A stretch of 5,092 nt of DNA from Pseudomonadota bacterium. GTDB taxonomy: Bacteria; Desulfobacterota; Desulfovibrionia; Desulfovibrionales; Desulfovibrionaceae. Shown here in pieces: positions 3,737-5,092 of this stretch (its first letter is position 1; each line of letters starts with the position of its first letter). Made by a program: the position numbers and the translations under genes. The notes beneath the pieces were generated by a model. The model was not told where the DNA came from, did no database searches, and saw only the letters and a list, made by a program, of their open reading frames with translations. The stretch lies in the NCBI GenBank assembly GCA_023450535.1, contig JAEXGX010000411.1, positions 1 to 5,092 of the forward strand, in the 5' to 3' direction.

Positions 3737-5059
3737 ATGAGCTATACCAAGGAAGATGTCTGGAAGTACCATGCCGAGCCCCGGCCCGGTAAAGTGGAAG
3801 TATTGCCCACCAAGCGTGGCGACACCCAGGAAGACCTCACCCTCGCCTATTCTCCCGGCGTGGCCGACGCCTGCCTCGCCATCAAGGAAGACCCTTCCGC
3901 CGCTGCGAAGCTTACCGCCCGGAGCAATCTGATCGCCGTAGTCAGTAACGGCACAGCCGTGCTCGGCCTCGGAAACATCGGCCCTCTGGCAGGCAAGCCG
4001 GTCATGGAAGGCAAAGGTATGTTGTTCAAGCTCTTTGCCGACGTGGATGTTTTCGACCTGGAGCTGGACTGCAAGGACCCCGACGAACTCATCCGCGTAG
4101 TCAAAACTCTGGAACCGACATTCGGAGGAATCAATCTGGAGGACATCAAGGCTCCGGAATGCTTCTATATTGAGCAAAAGCTCAAAGAAATCATGAATAT
4201 TCCCGTGTTCCACGACGATCAGCACGGCACAGCCGTGATCTCCGGCGCAGGACTCATCAACGCTGCTCATCTTGCCGGCCGCAAGCCTGAAGACATGAAG
4301 GCCGTGGTGGTCGGCGCGGGCGCGGCGGGCATTGCCTGCGCCAATTTCTACGTCGCACTCGGCGTACGCAGGGAAAACATCTGGATGTTCGACAGCCAGG
4401 GCCTTATCCACAAGGGCCGCCCCGGCGGTCTTACGGCCCTGCATCCGACCAAAGCCGCGTTCGCTCAGGAAAAGGACGCCACGCTGGCCGAGGCCATGCG
4501 CGGAGCACACTTGTTTCTCGGTCTGTCTAAAGCTGGAGTTGTCACCGCCGACATGGTCAAGAGCATGGCCCCACAGCCCGTCATCTTTGCCTGCGCCAAC
4601 CCCGAACCGGAAATAACCTACACCGCGGCCAAGGCAGTCCGGCCCGACGTGCTCATGGGAACGGGGCGGTCTGACTGCCCCAACCAGATTAACAACGTCT
4701 CCGGCTTTCCTTTCATTTTCCGGGGCGCGCTGGACGTGCAGGCCACGGAAATCAATGAAGCCATGAAGCTGGCCGCAGCCGAATCCCTGGCGCTGTTGGC
4801 CCGTGAGGATGTGCCGGAAGAAGTAAGCCGCGCCTACGGCGGCAAAAAGTTCAGCTTCGGCCCGGACTATATCATCCCCAGCCCGCTGGACCCGCGTATT
4901 ATCGAATGGACCACCCCCGCCGTGGCCAAAGCCGCCATGGACAGCGGCGTTGCCCGCGCGCCCATCGCTGACCTCGACGCCTACCGCGCCGGGTTGCGTA
5001 CCCGCGTCACCCGCATGCGCGAACGCGCCGCCGCCCTGCGTGCAACGTATCAGAAGTAA
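3737..5059 (+). CDS. maeB: NAD(P)-dependent malic enzyme, MaeB type without a phosphotransacetylase domain
   Basis: Oxidative decarboxylation of malate to pyruvate and CO2 with reduction of NAD(P), in the cytoplasm. The 440-residue protein follows the N-terminal part of E. coli MaeB closely. The malic domain (about 15-150) has the catalytic-tyrosine motif AYSPGVA (Y38) and the lysine-rich segment LAGKPVMEGKG (K87, K93). Metal-binding acids are in NLEDIKAP (E135, D136) and HDDQHGTA (D160/D161). The cofactor domain (about 165-400) has the Rossmann loop GAGAAG (193-198) with D219 after the second strand, ANPEPE (287-292), TGRSD (309-313) and the family signature GFPFIFRGALD (323-333). It stops where the phosphotransacetylase-like half of the roughly 760-residue E. 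coli MaeB would begin. NAD versus NADP use cannot be decided from sequence alone. It has its own promoter candidate. Confidence 0.95.
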   Translation: MSYTKEDVWKYHAEPRPGKVEVLPTKRGDTQEDLTLAYSPGVADACLAIKEDPSAAAKLTARSNLIAVVSNGTAVLGLGNIGPLAGKPVMEGKGMLFKLFADVDVFDLELDCKDPDELIRVVKTLEPTFGGINLEDIKAPECFYIEQKLKEIMNIPVFHDDQHGTAVISGAGLINAAHLAGRKPEDMKAVVVGAGAAGIACANFYVALGVRRENIWMFDSQGLIHKGRPGGLTALHPTKAAFAQEKDATLAEAMRGAHLFLGLSKAGVVTADMVKSMAPQPVIFACANPEPEITYTAAKAVRPDVLMGTGRSDCPNQINNVSGFPFIFRGALDVQATEINEAMKLAAAESLALLAREDVPEEVSRAYGGKKFSFGPDYIIPSPLDPRIIEWTTPAVAKAAMDSGVARAPIADLDAYRAGLRTRVTRMRERAAALRATYQK

Positions 5060-5092
5060 AAAAGCATAGGTGAGGGGGCGGGGAACTTTTTT
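5060..5092 (+). other. Window end, nothing identified
   Basis: The 33 bases after the maeB stop contain a G-rich run (GGGGGCGGGG, 5074-5083) and end in six Ts. No complementary arm is visible, so a maeB terminator cannot be called inside the window. The frame does not resume to give a phosphotransacetylase domain. Confidence 0.5.

Noticed and set aside
3560..4510. 316-codon open frame on the minus strand opposite maeB
   Set aside because: It mirrors the malic enzyme reading frame, runs through the hairpin cluster and has no recognisable motif.

Overview
The window looks like a chromosomal segment from a sulfate- or sulfite-reducing member of the Desulfovibrionaceae (Desulfovibrio/Bilophila-like). 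This rests mainly on the DnaK sequence, which in my recollection closely resembles Desulfovibrio DnaK, and on GC-rich codon use with strong Shine-Dalgarno sites. The genus is an inference, not a measurement.

Layout: (1) 1-206 holds no convincing gene, but has a strong 14-bp-arm inverted repeat (78-110) and smaller hairpins leading up to a ribosome binding site. (2) 207-479 encodes a 90-residue protein of unknown function; its start is chosen from a GAGG site, in preference to the longer frame opening at 111. (3) 480-1421 is about 940 bases without a convincing gene. It is full of inverted repeats, including a pair of mutually exclusive stems ending in a U-rich stretch (962-1003) and a nested rod-like fold (1093-1175) beside an A9-C-A8 tract. 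A candidate dnaK promoter lies at 1292-1321. (4) 1422-3347 is a complete dnaK, closed by a textbook intrinsic terminator (3377-3408). (5) 3409-3736 carries a good sigma-70-type promoter whose -35 box lies inside a 12-bp palindrome, then a cluster of hairpins that may be an intergenic repeat element. (6) 3737-5059 is a complete 440-residue malic enzyme of the MaeB type, lacking the phosphotransacetylase-like C-terminal half found in E. coli MaeB. The last 33 bases hold nothing I can name.

All three genes lie on the plus strand but appear to be separate transcription units: dnaK has its own terminator and maeB its own promoter. dnaK (protein folding) and maeB (malate to pyruvate, making reduced cofactor) have no obvious functional link and are probably just neighbours. 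No grpE, hrcA or dnaJ is present beside dnaK, and no CIRCE operator was found.

No defence system, mobile-element gene, CRISPR array or tRNA was recognised. The part most worth a second look is the structured gene-free region upstream of dnaK. All folds were found by eye and need thermodynamic and comparative tests.
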